From JAUIIK01 sp963745675 (GTDB lineage: Bacteria > Chloroflexota > Chloroflexia > Thermomicrobiales > CFX8), in the NCBI GenBank assembly GCA_963745675.1, contig CAVUYM010000018.1, positions 62,001 through 126,000 on the forward strand: a stretch of 64,000 nucleotides of DNA, given 5' to 3'. Positions 18,953 through 27,753 of this stretch are shown in pieces. Position numbers and translations under genes: made by a program. How positions within the stretch are numbered: the stretch's first letter is position 1; each line of letters opens with the position of its first letter. The notes under the pieces are model-generated. The model saw only the letters and a list, made by a program, of their open reading frames with translations. It had not been told where the DNA came from and did no database searches.

Positions 18953-19816
18953 ATGACGAGTTCGACCGACACGCTCCGGCAATTGCTCAAGGGCAACGAA
19001 CTGGTCTGCTTCCCGACCTGTTTCGACGCCCTGTCGGCAAGGCTGACGCGCGACGCCGGCTTCCCGATGTCGTTCATGAGCGGCTTCGCCGTGGCCGCCA
19101 CCCGGCTCGGCATGCCCGACACCGGGCTGATCACCTTCACCGAGATGCTCGACCAGCTTCGCAACATCTGCAACGCGGTGCCGGGCTTCCCGATCGTCGG
19201 CGACGGCGACACCGGCTACGGCAACGCCATGAACGTCCGTCGCACCGTCGCCGAATATGCCCGCGCCGGTGCGGCGTGCGTGATGATCGAGGACCAGGTC
19301 TCGCCCAAGAAATGCGGCCATTTCGACGGCAAGCAGATCATCAGTCGCGAGGAAGCGCGCCTGAAGATCCGTGCCGCGGTCGAGGTCGCGCGGGAGGCCG
19401 ACATCCTGGTCCTGGCCCGCACCGACGCCCGCGGGGTCGACGGCCTCGAGGCCGCGATCGAGCGATGCCGCGATTTCGAGGAAGAGGGCGCCGACATCGT
19501 CTTCCTCGAGGCGCCGCGGTCGGAAGAGGAATTGAGGGCCTATGCGAAGGCCATGCGCCAGCCGACGATGGCCAACCTGGCGCCCGGCACCAAGACGCCG
19601 ATGATCCCGCGCGTGGCCTTGCACGAAATGGGGATCAGGCTTGTCACCTATCATCCCCTCTTGTTCTCGGCGACCCGTGCGATGCAGGATGCGTTGAAGG
19701 CGCTGCTCGCGGACGACGACGCATCGGCGCCGCCCGTCGTCGGCTTCGACGAGATCAAGGAGATCGTTGGTCTCCCGGAGTACAACGAGCTGGAGCGGCG
19801 GTACGGGACGCCTTGA
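18953..19816 (+). CDS. isocitrate lyase/PEP mutase superfamily carbon-carbon lyase
   Basis: A 287-residue TIM-barrel enzyme. The Mg-binding region IVGDGDTGYGN is near residue 81 and the mobile catalytic loop KKCGH is at residues 119-123, so the general-acid Cys is present. That marks it as a lyase or hydrolase rather than a phosphonopyruvate mutase. Known relatives cleave 2-methylisocitrate, 2,3-dimethylmalate and other 2-alkylmalates, or hydrolyse oxaloacetate. A GAGAGGAG site precedes the ATG. After a LeuC/LeuD hydratase, cleavage of the hydrated alkylmalate to pyruvate plus a short acid is the natural reading (inference). Confidence 0.85.
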   Translation: MTSSTDTLRQLLKGNELVCFPTCFDALSARLTRDAGFPMSFMSGFAVAATRLGMPDTGLITFTEMLDQLRNICNAVPGFPIVGDGDTGYGNAMNVRRTVAEYARAGAACVMIEDQVSPKKCGHFDGKQIISREEARLKIRAAVEVAREADILVLARTDARGVDGLEAAIERCRDFEEEGADIVFLEAPRSEEELRAYAKAMRQPTMANLAPGTKTPMIPRVALHEMGIRLVTYHPLLFSATRAMQDALKALLADDDASAPPVVGFDEIKEIVGLPEYNELERRYGTP

Positions 19817-19912
19817 TTGTCCGCGCTTTTGCGCTCCCCCTCGACGCGCCGGTGGACGGGGGCTGATCCCGGAATTAGTGCACTCTCAAGTTTCCAACAG
19901 GGAGTAACGCAG

Positions 19913-20773
19913 ATGAAGCTCGTGGAGTTTGATAACGTCGAATTCGTCGGTCGCAAGGAGCAGCATCGCGTTGGCACCTTCATCCAGAAGATGCTGCTCG
20001 AAGGCGAGCCCGGCACGCCGGGCAACTTCTCCTTCCGCATGGTGCGCACGTTTACCGACTTCTATTCGCCGCGCCACAAGCACAACTTCGACCAGATCCG
20101 TTTCCAACTCGAGGGCACCTACAAGTTCGCGCGCGACGGCGTGATGAAGCCGGGCACGATCGCCTACTTTCCCGAGGGTACGCCGTACGGCCCGCAGACC
20201 TCGAGCGACGAGTCGCTGACCGTGGTGCTGCAGTTCGGTGGCGCCAGTGGCGGCGGCTACATGTCGGACGGCGAGCGCGCGCGCGGCGTCAAGGAACTCG
20301 AGCGCGTGGGCCGCTTCGAGGGCGGTATCTTCCATCGCAACCCCGGCCAGCCGGGCAAGAAGACCCTCGACGGCCACCAGGCCGTGTGGGAGCACGTCCT
20401 GGGACGGCCGATGACCTTCCCCAAGCCGCGCTACGGCAAGCCCGTGTTCATGGAGCCGGACGCCTTCGCCTGGATGCCGTCGGACGCCGAGCCGGGCGTG
20501 TCGGAACGGATGCTCGGGGTGTTCACCGAACGCCGCTTCCGGCTGGGCTTCGTGCGGCTCGACGCCGGCGCGACGCATCGGCTTCAGGATCACGCCATCT
20601 ACTTCAACCTGTCGGGCGAAGGCGTCTCCGAACAGGGCGACTGGCGGAAGCACGACACGCTCTATACCGAAACGGGCGAAGCGGCCTCGATTTCGGCGAC
20701 GGCCCCGTCGGAGTTCCTGATCCTCGGGCTGCCTGCTCTGGAAGAAACGCGCAAAGAAAGGCTCGCGGCCTGA
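19913..20773 (+). CDS. cupin-domain protein, paralogue of the 24343-25203 product
   Basis: A 286-residue soluble protein with cupin features: FYSPRHKHNFDQIRFQLEGTYKF near residues 45-65 with candidate metal-binding His residues, PGTIAYFPEGTPYGPQ, and VVLQFGGASGGGY. A second jelly-roll-like part at the C-terminus includes RRFRLGFVRLDAGATHRL. Start is ATG 19913 behind GGGAG. A paralogue of exactly equal length lies at 24343-25203, and both sit beside one NitT-type transporter. Enzyme activity is unknown; a dioxygenase, isomerase or ligand sensor is possible. Confidence 0.8.
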   Translation: MKLVEFDNVEFVGRKEQHRVGTFIQKMLLEGEPGTPGNFSFRMVRTFTDFYSPRHKHNFDQIRFQLEGTYKFARDGVMKPGTIAYFPEGTPYGPQTSSDESLTVVLQFGGASGGGYMSDGERARGVKELERVGRFEGGIFHRNPGQPGKKTLDGHQAVWEHVLGRPMTFPKPRYGKPVFMEPDAFAWMPSDAEPGVSERMLGVFTERRFRLGFVRLDAGATHRLQDHAIYFNLSGEGVSEQGDWRKHDTLYTETGEAASISATAPSEFLILGLPALEETRKERLAA

Positions 20774-20829
20774 GGATCGGCGCGAGGCGCAAGAGGACCT
20801 GATGCAACGCCGCCCTGTCGGCAGCGCAG

Positions 20830-20858
20830 TTGCTCCGTGCCGCGTGGATCGTTAGGCT
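20830..20858 (+). promoter_or_regulatory. putative promoter of the NitT/TauT-type transporter operon
   Basis: TTGCTC at 20830-20835, a 17-base spacer and TAGGCT at 20853-20858 lie about 90 bases before the binding-protein ATG. A purine-rich GGGAGGAG ribosome site is at about 20937-20944. Weak match, read by eye. Confidence 0.3.
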
Positions 20859-20949
20859 TCGAACAAACGGACGCTGACGACGTCCGGGACCAGTGTTGGC
20901 GGAACGGCGATATTCGCTCCGCCCAAAACCAAAACGGGAGGAGAATTAG

Positions 20950-21948
20950 ATGCAGCGATCAATCTTGCGTCGTGGTGTCGTGGCAGCCGCCGGCGTCGCG
21001 CTGGCGAGCCTGGCCGGCGTAGCGCAGGTTCCGGCGGCACAGGCCGGCGTCAGGGTCACGGTCAGCCAATATGGCCGGCTGGCCACCGGCCTGCCGTGGT
21101 TCGTCGCCATCAAGAAGGGCACCTTCAAGAAGGCGGGAATCGACCTCGAGAAGATGATTTCCGGCAAGGGCGGCGGCACGTCGCTGCGCAACATGCTGGC
21201 GAGCGACACGCCGTTCGGCGAGATCGCGACGTCGGCGGTCGTGTCGGCGATCAAGAAGGGCGTCGATCTGGTCGTCGTCTACAACGCGTCGAGCAACCTC
21301 GGCGACCTGACCTGGGTCGCCATGCCCGGCAGCGGTATCAAGTCGATCAAGGATTTCGTCGGCAAGAAGGTCGGCTACACCAATCCGAAGTCGGCGACCG
21401 AGATGACCTTGCGCCTCGCCCTGGCGGCTTCCGGGATTCCGTTCGACAAGGTGCATGCGGGGGCAACTGGTGGCCTGGGCGCCGGGCTGACCCTGCTGCG
21501 CAACGGCGGCATCGTCTCCGCGCCGATCGCCGAGCCGGTGCTCAGCAAGGCGAAGGGCAAGTTCGTCGAGGTGTTTCGCGCCGGCGCGATCGTGCCGCTG
21601 GTGACGTGGAACGTGGGCGTGACGACGCGGGAGTTCGCCAAGAAGAACGGCGCCCTGATTCGCAAGCTGATCAAGATCCGCCGCGACGCGGTCGACTGGA
21701 TCAACGCGAATCCGCAGGCGGCTTCGGTCTACTACGCCGACTACCTGCACATCAGCAAGAAGCTGGCCGCGCAGATCATGCCCAAGTTCATCAAGTGGCA
21801 CTATCTGAACGCCGGGTCGTTCAACCTCGAAGGCCTCAAGACGACGGTCAAGGGTCTCAACATGATCGGCGCCATCAAGGGCGAGGTCGACTGGAACAAG
21901 TATGTCGACCAGCAGTATCTGCCCAAGGACCTGCAGAAGAAGCTGTGA
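20950..21948 (+). CDS. NitT/TauT-type ABC transporter substrate-binding protein
   Basis: A 332-residue periplasmic protein with an N-terminal signal (RSILRRGVVAAAGVALASLAG, cleavage near AQA at residue 32); the RR pair leaves Sec or Tat export open. The mature part resembles NMT1/THI5-like binding proteins: LPWFVAIKKGTFKKAGIDLEKM, TSAVVSAIKKGVDLVVVYN and SIKDFVGKKVGYTNPKSATE. Family ligands include taurine, sulfonates, nitrate, pyrimidines and aromatic acids. Its stop overlaps the ATPase start (GTGA). Confidence 0.88.
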   Translation: MQRSILRRGVVAAAGVALASLAGVAQVPAAQAGVRVTVSQYGRLATGLPWFVAIKKGTFKKAGIDLEKMISGKGGGTSLRNMLASDTPFGEIATSAVVSAIKKGVDLVVVYNASSNLGDLTWVAMPGSGIKSIKDFVGKKVGYTNPKSATEMTLRLALAASGIPFDKVHAGATGGLGAGLTLLRNGGIVSAPIAEPVLSKAKGKFVEVFRAGAIVPLVTWNVGVTTREFAKKNGALIRKLIKIRRDAVDWINANPQAASVYYADYLHISKKLAAQIMPKFIKWHYLNAGSFNLEGLKTTVKGLNMIGAIKGEVDWNKYVDQQYLPKDLQKKL

Positions 21949-22802
21949 CCAAGGCGCTGCTACGAGCGAGCGCAACCGAAGTTCACATCACCGAGCGGGC
22001 GGGCGGGGCTCCGGCCCCGCACGTCCATCTCGAGGGCGTGACCCGGATCTATCCGGCGGTTGCCAACAATCCCGAAGTGCATGCCCTGGCGGCGACCGAT
22101 CTGGACCTGCCCCAGGGCAGCTTCTTTGCCGTCATCGGCCCGTCCGGCTGTGGCAAGTCGACCCTGCTCGACATCGTCGCCGGCCTGTCGTCGCCGACCG
22201 ACGGCACGGTGATGTTCGAGGGCAAGCGGGTCGAGGGGCGGCCGCCCGAAGGGGTCGGCGTCGTCTTCCAGGAGGATTCGAGCTTCCCGTGGCTGACGGT
22301 GTGGAACAACGTCGCCTTCGGGCTGCGCCGCAAGCGGATGGGCAAGCCGGAGATCGCAGAGCGGGTCGACGCGATCCTGGCCTTCATGGGGCTTTCCGAT
22401 TTCGCGCACGCCTATCCGGCGCAGCTCTCCGGCGGCATGCGTCAGCGCGTGTGCATCGCCCGCACGCTCGTGCTCGAGCCGCGGCTGATCCTGCTCGACG
22501 AGCCGTTCGGCGCGCTGGACCAGCAGACCCGGCTGCTGATGGGCGACGAGCTCCTGCGTATCTGGCGGGAGACCGGAGCGACCATCATGATGATTACGCA
22601 TTCGCTCGATGAGGCCGCGATGCTCGCCGATCATGTCGGCGTGATGTCGGCCCGGCCGGGCCGGTTCATCGAGATCATCGAGACGGGCTGGCCGCGCGAG
22701 CGCACCTCCGAAATCGTCTCCGAGGCGCGCTTCGGCACGATCACCGCCCACATGTGGTCGTTGTTGCGTGAGGAATCGCAAAAGGCGATGCGGACGCGCT
22801 GA
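21945..22802 (+). CDS. NitT/TauT-type ABC transporter ATPase
   Basis: A 285-residue ATPase starting with a GTG at 21945 that overlaps the preceding stop. The long open frame upstream is a shadow of the binding-protein gene. It has Walker A GPSGCGKST near residue 65, VVFQEDSSFPWLTVWNNVAFGL (Q-loop), signature LSGGMRQRVCIARTL and Walker B LILLDEPFGALD. About 30 extra N-terminal residues precede the usual ABC start. It powers the two following permeases. Confidence 0.9.
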   Translation: MTKALLRASATEVHITERAGGAPAPHVHLEGVTRIYPAVANNPEVHALAATDLDLPQGSFFAVIGPSGCGKSTLLDIVAGLSSPTDGTVMFEGKRVEGRPPEGVGVVFQEDSSFPWLTVWNNVAFGLRRKRMGKPEIAERVDAILAFMGLSDFAHAYPAQLSGGMRQRVCIARTLVLEPRLILLDEPFGALDQQTRLLMGDELLRIWRETGATIMMITHSLDEAAMLADHVGVMSARPGRFIEIIETGWPRERTSEIVSEARFGTITAHMWSLLREESQKAMRTR

Positions 22803-22807
22803 GCGGG

Positions 22808-23560
22808 ATGACCAAGGCTGGCTGGATACGGCTCGGGATCGTTGTCGCATTCTTCGCGATCCTGGAGTTCATGTGCCGGGTCGGGTGGATCGGCCGACTG
22901 ACGATGATCCCGCCGACCGAGATGGCCGAAGCGCTGTGGTCGATGCTGCTCGCCGGCAGCGTCACCGATGATGTTCTCTACACCTTGCGCAATACCGTCG
23001 CGGCCGTGGCGCTGTCGGTCGCCGCGGGCTTCGGCGCCGGGCTCGTTGTCCATGCGGTGCCGCGCCTGCGCCGGATCCTCGATCCGCTGTTCGCGTCCTA
23101 CTATGCGGTGCCGGTCTTCGTCTTCTATCCGCTGCTGATCGTCATCTTCGGGGTCAACGCGACCCCGCTGATCCTGATCGGCGCCATGTTCGGCATCGTC
23201 GCCATGTTGATCAGCACCCTGACCGGGCTGGACCGGGTTCCGCGGGTGATGTTCAAGTCGGCGCGGATGTTTCGTCTCGATCCGCTGCGCGCAGCCTTCC
23301 TGATCAAGCTGCCCTCGGCCGCCCCGCACCTGATCACCGGGGTCAAGATGGCCGTGGTCTATTCGGTGATCGCCGTCGTCGCCGGCGAGTTCATCCTGTC
23401 CTCGAGGGGCATCGGCCACCGGATCGCCTATGCCTACAACGACTTCGACAGCCGGACGATGTATGGCCTGCTCCTGCTCCTGCTGGCGGCCGTAACCGCC
23501 GTCACGATGGCCCTCCATATGTGGGAGCATCGCCTGCACCGGCGGTGGGCGCGGCAATGA
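22808..23560 (+). CDS. NitT/TauT-type ABC transporter permease (first)
   Basis: A 250-residue inner-membrane protein with about six hydrophobic helices and the BPD_transp_1 coupling loop MFKSARMFRLDPLRAAFLIKLPSAAPHLITG near residues 145-175. It begins 5 bases after the ATPase stop and its stop overlaps the second permease start (ATGA). Two permeases of identical length imply a heterodimeric channel. Confidence 0.9.
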   Translation: MTKAGWIRLGIVVAFFAILEFMCRVGWIGRLTMIPPTEMAEALWSMLLAGSVTDDVLYTLRNTVAAVALSVAAGFGAGLVVHAVPRLRRILDPLFASYYAVPVFVFYPLLIVIFGVNATPLILIGAMFGIVAMLISTLTGLDRVPRVMFKSARMFRLDPLRAAFLIKLPSAAPHLITGVKMAVVYSVIAVVAGEFILSSRGIGHRIAYAYNDFDSRTMYGLLLLLLAAVTAVTMALHMWEHRLHRRWARQ

Positions 23561-24309
23561 AGCATCGCCTGACCGACTATCTCCTGCTCACCGTCGGACT
23601 GCTCGTGCTGTGGCAGATCTTCCACGAGCTCGTCGGCGAATACGCGCTGACCTCGCCGCTCGAAACCTTCAGGTACGCGGCCGGGCAGCTCGGCGAGGCG
23701 CACTTCTGGCATCAGGCCGGGGCCAGCGGCCTGGCGCTGCTCTACGCGTTGCTGATCGCGATGATCGGCGGGCTTGCGATCGGATTGCCGCTCGGGCTCA
23801 GCCGGCTGGCGGGCGACGTCGCCGATCCCATGCTGATCACCCTGTTCTCGATCCCCAAGGTCACGCTCTATCCGGTGATCCTGCTGGTGTTCGAACTCGG
23901 CCTTTCCGCCAAGGTGGCGTTCGGCGCCATCCACGGCATCTTCCCGGTCGCGATCTTCACTCTCAACGGGATCCGCAAGATCAACCCGATCTACGTCAAG
24001 ACGTCCCGCTCGCTGAACCTGTCGCGGACCCGGACCATCTTCACGGTGTTGTTGCCGGCCGCGCTGCCCGAGATCGTCAGCGGGCTGCGGGTCGGCTTCG
24101 CGGCGACGATCCTGGGCACCCTGATCGGCGAGATGTTCGCCGCGACCGAGGGGCTCGGCTTCATGCTGATCAAGGCGATCGACGAGAACAACGTCGCCCT
24201 GCTGATGTCGCTGGCCCTGTTCCTGTTCCTGGTCGCCGCGACCGCGAACGGCATCCTGCTCGCGATCGATCAGCGCCTGCACCGGCGCTCGGCGCAGCCC
24301 GCGGGCTGA
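23557..24309 (+). CDS. NitT/TauT-type ABC transporter permease (second)
   Basis: A 250-residue membrane protein starting at ATG 23557, overlapping the first permease by 4 bases. The coupling loop VKTSRSLNLSRTRTIFTVLLPAALPEIVSGLR is near residues 145-180, followed by FAATILGTLIGEMFAATEGLGFM. It closes the transporter operon. The next gene, the second cupin, converges from the other strand 33 bases away. Confidence 0.9.
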   Translation: MKHRLTDYLLLTVGLLVLWQIFHELVGEYALTSPLETFRYAAGQLGEAHFWHQAGASGLALLYALLIAMIGGLAIGLPLGLSRLAGDVADPMLITLFSIPKVTLYPVILLVFELGLSAKVAFGAIHGIFPVAIFTLNGIRKINPIYVKTSRSLNLSRTRTIFTVLLPAALPEIVSGLRVGFAATILGTLIGEMFAATEGLGFMLIKAIDENNVALLMSLALFLFLVAATANGILLAIDQRLHRRSAQPAG

Positions 24310-24310
24310 G

Positions 24311-24333
24311 CCCGCCCGGCCAAGCCGGACGGG
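24311..24333. terminator. hairpin between convergent genes, possible bidirectional terminator
   Basis: CCCGCCCGGC at 24311-24320 pairs with GCCGGACGGG at 24324-24333 with one mismatch and a 3-base loop. It fills the 33-base gap between the permease and the convergent cupin gene. No clear T-run follows. Confidence 0.4.
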
Positions 24334-24342
24334 CCGGCGGCG

Positions 24343-25203
24343 CTAGGCCGCCTTCCGCATCTCGTTCTCGGCGAAGTTGGGTAGCCCCAGGAACAGCATT
24401 TCGATCGGTTCCTTGGCGACGACGGTCGCCGTGTCGCCGGCCTCGACGTGGATCGTCGTATGCTTGGCCACGGCCGAATCGTTCACGCTGCCCGAACCGG
24501 CGGTGACGAAGTAGAGCTTGGGGCCGGTGAGCTCGTGCGACGCACCCGCTTCGAGCCGGAGGAAACCGGCCTCGGTACGTCGCTCGGTGAAGACGCCCAT
24601 CAGCTTCATCGACACGCCGGGCCGGTTTTCGACATCGACCCAGGCGTAGCTTTCCGGGTGCATGAAGACCGGCCCCTGGTAGCGCGGCTTGGCGTAGTCG
24701 ATCGGTCGGCCGTTGACGAATTCCCACACCGCTTCGAACGCGTCCTTGTTGACCTTCTTGCCGTTCTCGTCGGTGCGCGTGTAGACGCCGTTCTGGAACG
24801 TGCCGTGCTTTTCGAGCTGTTCGATCGCTGCCTTCTGCTCGGTCGACGAGATGTAGCCGTTGCCGCTGGCGCCGCCGAACTGGAGAACCAGGACGACCGC
24901 CTCCTCGTCCGACGACTGGGGGCCGTAGGGCGCGCTCTCCGGGTGATAGATCAGGGTCCCCGGCTTGGACTTGCCGTCGCGGCTGAAGCTGAAGTCGCCT
25001 TCGATCTGGTAGCGAAACTGATCGAAGTTGTGCCTGTGGCGCGGCGAATAGAAATCCGCGAACGTCCGCGACATCTCGAACGTGAAGTTGTTGGGCGATC
25101 CGTCGACGCCCTTCATCAGGCGGCGGAAACGGAACTTGCCCTGGCGCGGGTGCTTCTTTTCGATCTCTGGAACCGAGTCGATGGGTACGACGGTGACGGT
25201 CAT
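24343..25203 (-). CDS. cupin-domain protein, paralogue of the 19913-20773 product
   Basis: A 286-residue cupin starting at the ATG at 25203 (MTVTVVPIDSVPEIEKKH), preferred to an upstream start by its GGGAG site and by matching the paralogue's length. Shared blocks with the other copy are FADFYSPRHRHNFDQFRYQIEG, APYGPQSSDEE, VLVLQFGGASGNGYIS and MGVFTERRTEAGFLRLEAGASH. It converges on the ABC transporter operon, so one copy lies on each side. Function unknown; the residue PRHRHN and later histidines could hold a metal. Confidence 0.8.
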   Translation of the reverse strand: MTVTVVPIDSVPEIEKKHPRQGKFRFRRLMKGVDGSPNNFTFEMSRTFADFYSPRHRHNFDQFRYQIEGDFSFSRDGKSKPGTLIYHPESAPYGPQSSDEEAVVLVLQFGGASGNGYISSTEQKAAIEQLEKHGTFQNGVYTRTDENGKKVNKDAFEAVWEFVNGRPIDYAKPRYQGPVFMHPESYAWVDVENRPGVSMKLMGVFTERRTEAGFLRLEAGASHELTGPKLYFVTAGSGSVNDSAVAKHTTIHVEAGDTATVVAKEPIEMLFLGLPNFAENEMRKAA

Positions 25204-25403
25204 GACGCGCTGCGCTCCCTGGTTCGGACGGATGTCGTTCGGTATTGCCGGTCGGCCGAGCGCGGCCACCTACACCCGGCCGTGCTCACGCACCAACAAT
25301 ATAATAGTGCATGAGCGAGACGTTTAGAACCGGCCGCGGCATGGTCGCCTCGAGGACGGTCGTCTCGCGAGGCCCGATCGCGCGGCAACGCATGTCGGGC
25401 CCC

Positions 25404-25439
25404 GGAGCGCGCGAACTTGTTGGAGCGTGCGAACTTGTT
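25404..25439. repeat. two tandem 18-base repeats
   Basis: GGAGCGCGCGAACTTGTT at 25404-25421 is followed directly by GGAGCGTGCGAACTTGTT at 25422-25439 (17 of 18 identical). The second copy touches the stop of the Rieske oxygenase gene. The rest of the 25204-25438 gap holds the presumed promoter region of the minus-strand cupin gene. Confidence 0.8.
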
Positions 25440-26461
25440 CAGGCGGAAATTCGATGCTGCCCCTGGGCTTGCTCTTCAGACAACAGCTTCTGAAGCATCT
25501 TTCGCGCTTCGACCAAGGTTGCGTCGGCATTGATCGGCACCGGGTTCTTCATTTCGCCCCCGCGGTCGATCGCCGCCTGTTGGATGCCCATGATCTCGAC
25601 GTCTTCCGCCATGACCGCATAGCTCTGTTCCCTGAAGCGGACGGCCGCAGGGTGGTCTTCCTCGGTGGGGCCGAAATCCCGCGACCAGGCGAACCAGACA
25701 TGGGTCGTCCGTTCCGTCTCCGGCGTCAGGGGGTTGGTCAGACGCAGGGTGATGCGGTTGGTTTCGTCTTCGTAGACCAGCGCCGCCGCCATGTTGCCCG
25801 CGGGGACCCACTCGACCGTCGCGATCCGGTCGATCGTGCCGGCGAAGTTTCCCCATTCGGCGACGAACGGGCTGGGCACGACGCCCGTCATGCTGCGCTG
25901 CTGGTAGACTTTTTCGCCCTCGACCCAGGTCTTGACCGGTACCTCATACATCTCCCGCACGCCAACGGTCTGCTGGTGGATGAAGGGCGTGTGGCTGAGA
26001 TCGAGCAGGTTGTCCGCGCACAGCTCGTAGTGGGCGGCGATGTCGTAGTGGCGGCGAAAGCTCTGCCAGTCGGGTGAGGAAAGCCAGTTATAGTCGGGAA
26101 TATCGGCCGGATCCGCATTTGCGGGATCGCCCATCCAGATCCATGACCAGCCCCACCGGTCGACGATCGGATAGCTGCGCACGCGCATCCGGGGCGGGAT
26201 GTTCTTCTGTCCCGGAATGAGCACGCAGGTGCCGGAGGGATCGAACGTCACCCCGTGATACCCGCAGGCGATCGTCTCACCCTCGCAGCGCCCGGTCGAC
26301 AGCGGGGCATAGCGATGCGGACACCGATCGTCGAGCGCGACCGGATCGCCGGCTTCGGTCCGGTACATGACGACATGCTGTTCGCACAAGGTGCGGGCGA
26401 GCGGTTGGGCCGTCAGCTCTTGGGTCTCGGCGGCGACGTACCAGCGGTTCATCAGGAACAT
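25439..26461 (-). CDS. Rieske non-heme iron aromatic ring-hydroxylating or demethylating oxygenase
   Basis: A 340-residue oxygenase of the vanillate O-demethylase/phthalate-oxygenase type. The Rieske cluster motif is C47-P-H49 and C66-G-Y-H69 (CPHRYAPLSTGRCEGETIACGYHG). Mononuclear iron ligands are likely D154, H157 and H162 in NLLDLSHTPFIHQ. The family hydroxylates or demethylates aromatic acids with electrons from a separate reductase; none is adjacent, so the reductase must be elsewhere. It lies 55 bases downstream of a LIV-type binding protein on the same strand, so that protein may deliver its substrate (inference). Confidence 0.92.
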   Translation of the reverse strand: MFLMNRWYVAAETQELTAQPLARTLCEQHVVMYRTEAGDPVALDDRCPHRYAPLSTGRCEGETIACGYHGVTFDPSGTCVLIPGQKNIPPRMRVRSYPIVDRWGWSWIWMGDPANADPADIPDYNWLSSPDWQSFRRHYDIAAHYELCADNLLDLSHTPFIHQQTVGVREMYEVPVKTWVEGEKVYQQRSMTGVVPSPFVAEWGNFAGTIDRIATVEWVPAGNMAAALVYEDETNRITLRLTNPLTPETERTTHVWFAWSRDFGPTEEDHPAAVRFREQSYAVMAEDVEIMGIQQAAIDRGGEMKNPVPINADATLVEARKMLQKLLSEEQAQGQHRISA

Positions 26462-26516
26462 TCAGTGCCTCCAGTCCTGCGAAAGCTCTCGCAATCGACG
26501 CTTCACCAACGCGCGG

Positions 26517-27710
26517 CTAGACGCGTTTATCCTTGGGGCATTGGGGCCAATAGGGGTCTTTGCGGGTTCCCAGGTTGTCCAATGCCCTGATGACGGGCTT
26601 GCCATTCGCGCCGGGCACGACCTTGACCTTCCAGTAAGGCTGAATGACGAAGCCATTCACGTTGTATGTCAACGTCCCGCGTGGCGAATCGATCGTTCCT
26701 TTGCGGATCGCGCGTGCCACCGCGGCCATGTCGTCGGTCTTGCCGCCGACGGCTCTCATGCCGCGGGCGATCAGGCCGGGCGCGTCATAGGCCGCCACCG
26801 CCAGATGCGAGGGCAGGTGGCCGAAGCGCGCCACGTAGTCCTTCACGAAGCGCTTGTTCTTCGGATTGTCGAGGTCCTGGTTCCAGTGCTGGGCCTCGAC
26901 GGCGCCGAGGGCGGCCGCTCCGATCGCCGGCAGGCTCATGTTGTCGATCGTGTTGATCGAATAGAGCTTGATTTGCTTGCCGAGCCCATAGGAGGTCCAT
27001 TGCTTCATGAACGCGATTCCCATCGCGCCCGGCGCGAAGATTGCCAACGCTTCCGGCTTCGCCGCGCGCAACTTGCTCAAATGTGCCTGGAAATCGCCGG
27101 TGCCTAGCTTGAAGTAGATCTGATCCGCGACCTTGCCTTTGAACGTGCGAACGAACCCCGCCAGCATGTCGCGGCCGCCCTGGTAATTGGGGGCCATCAG
27201 CACGACCGACTTGATGCCGTCCTTGTTCGCGATCTCCCCAATCGCTTCGGAGTTGCCGTCGTTGTAGAAGGACGACGATACGAACAGCGGGCTGCATCCT
27301 TTGCCGGCCAAGGCCGCCGGCCCGGAATTGGTGCTGAGGAGCATCTTGCCCGCTTTGAAGACCGTTCGGTGAATGGTCATCATCACGTTGGTCCAGATGA
27401 TGCCGGCGACGATGTCGACCCGATCGCGGCGCAGGAACCGCTTGACCGCAGTGAGCGCCACCTCGGGCCTCATCCGGTCATCGGCGTAGAATATCCGTGT
27501 GGGCACACCGCCCAACTTGTCGCCGTCCTTCTTCCATCCTTGATGTTCGAGGCCGAGCTTCCAGCCATTCGCCAGATGCCTGCCAAGCACGGCTCCGCCG
27601 CCGCTGGTCGTGTTCAGATATCCGATCCGCAATTCCTGAGCGGCGGATGGGGCGGCCATGAGCGAAATAGCAGCACAGGTGAGCGCGGCGCGACGAATTG
27701 AGCGCGACAT
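26517..27710 (-). CDS. orphan LIV-type ABC substrate-binding protein
   Basis: A 397-residue periplasmic binding protein with a Sec signal (cleavage near SAAQ, residue 24) and the type-I fold start ELRIGYLNTTSGGGAVLGRHLANGWKL. VDIVAGIIWTNVMM and PNYQGGRDMLAGFVRTFKG are further family landmarks. No permease or ATPase adjoins it, so it must use a transporter encoded elsewhere. Its start faces the MarR gene, and a 20-bp operator-like palindrome lies 24 bases before the start, so MarR control is likely. Confidence 0.88.
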   Translation of the reverse strand: MSRSIRRAALTCAAISLMAAPSAAQELRIGYLNTTSGGGAVLGRHLANGWKLGLEHQGWKKDGDKLGGVPTRIFYADDRMRPEVALTAVKRFLRRDRVDIVAGIIWTNVMMTIHRTVFKAGKMLLSTNSGPAALAGKGCSPLFVSSSFYNDGNSEAIGEIANKDGIKSVVLMAPNYQGGRDMLAGFVRTFKGKVADQIYFKLGTGDFQAHLSKLRAAKPEALAIFAPGAMGIAFMKQWTSYGLGKQIKLYSINTIDNMSLPAIGAAALGAVEAQHWNQDLDNPKNKRFVKDYVARFGHLPSHLAVAAYDAPGLIARGMRAVGGKTDDMAAVARAIRKGTIDSPRGTLTYNVNGFVIQPYWKVKVVPGANGKPVIRALDNLGTRKDPYWPQCPKDKRV

Positions 27711-27733
27711 CCGGATCCTCCCTAGCTTGCTTT

Positions 27734-27753
27734 TTTATCTAATATTAGACGAA
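27734..27753. promoter_or_regulatory. MarR operator-like palindrome, site 1
   Basis: TTTATCTAATATTAGACGAA contains the perfect 12-bp palindrome TCTAATATTAGA (27738-27749). It matches 18 of 20 positions of the inferred consensus TTCGTCTAATATTAGACGAA and pairs with the site at 28405. It lies between the minus-strand binding-protein gene and the plus-strand MarR gene. Confidence 0.6.
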
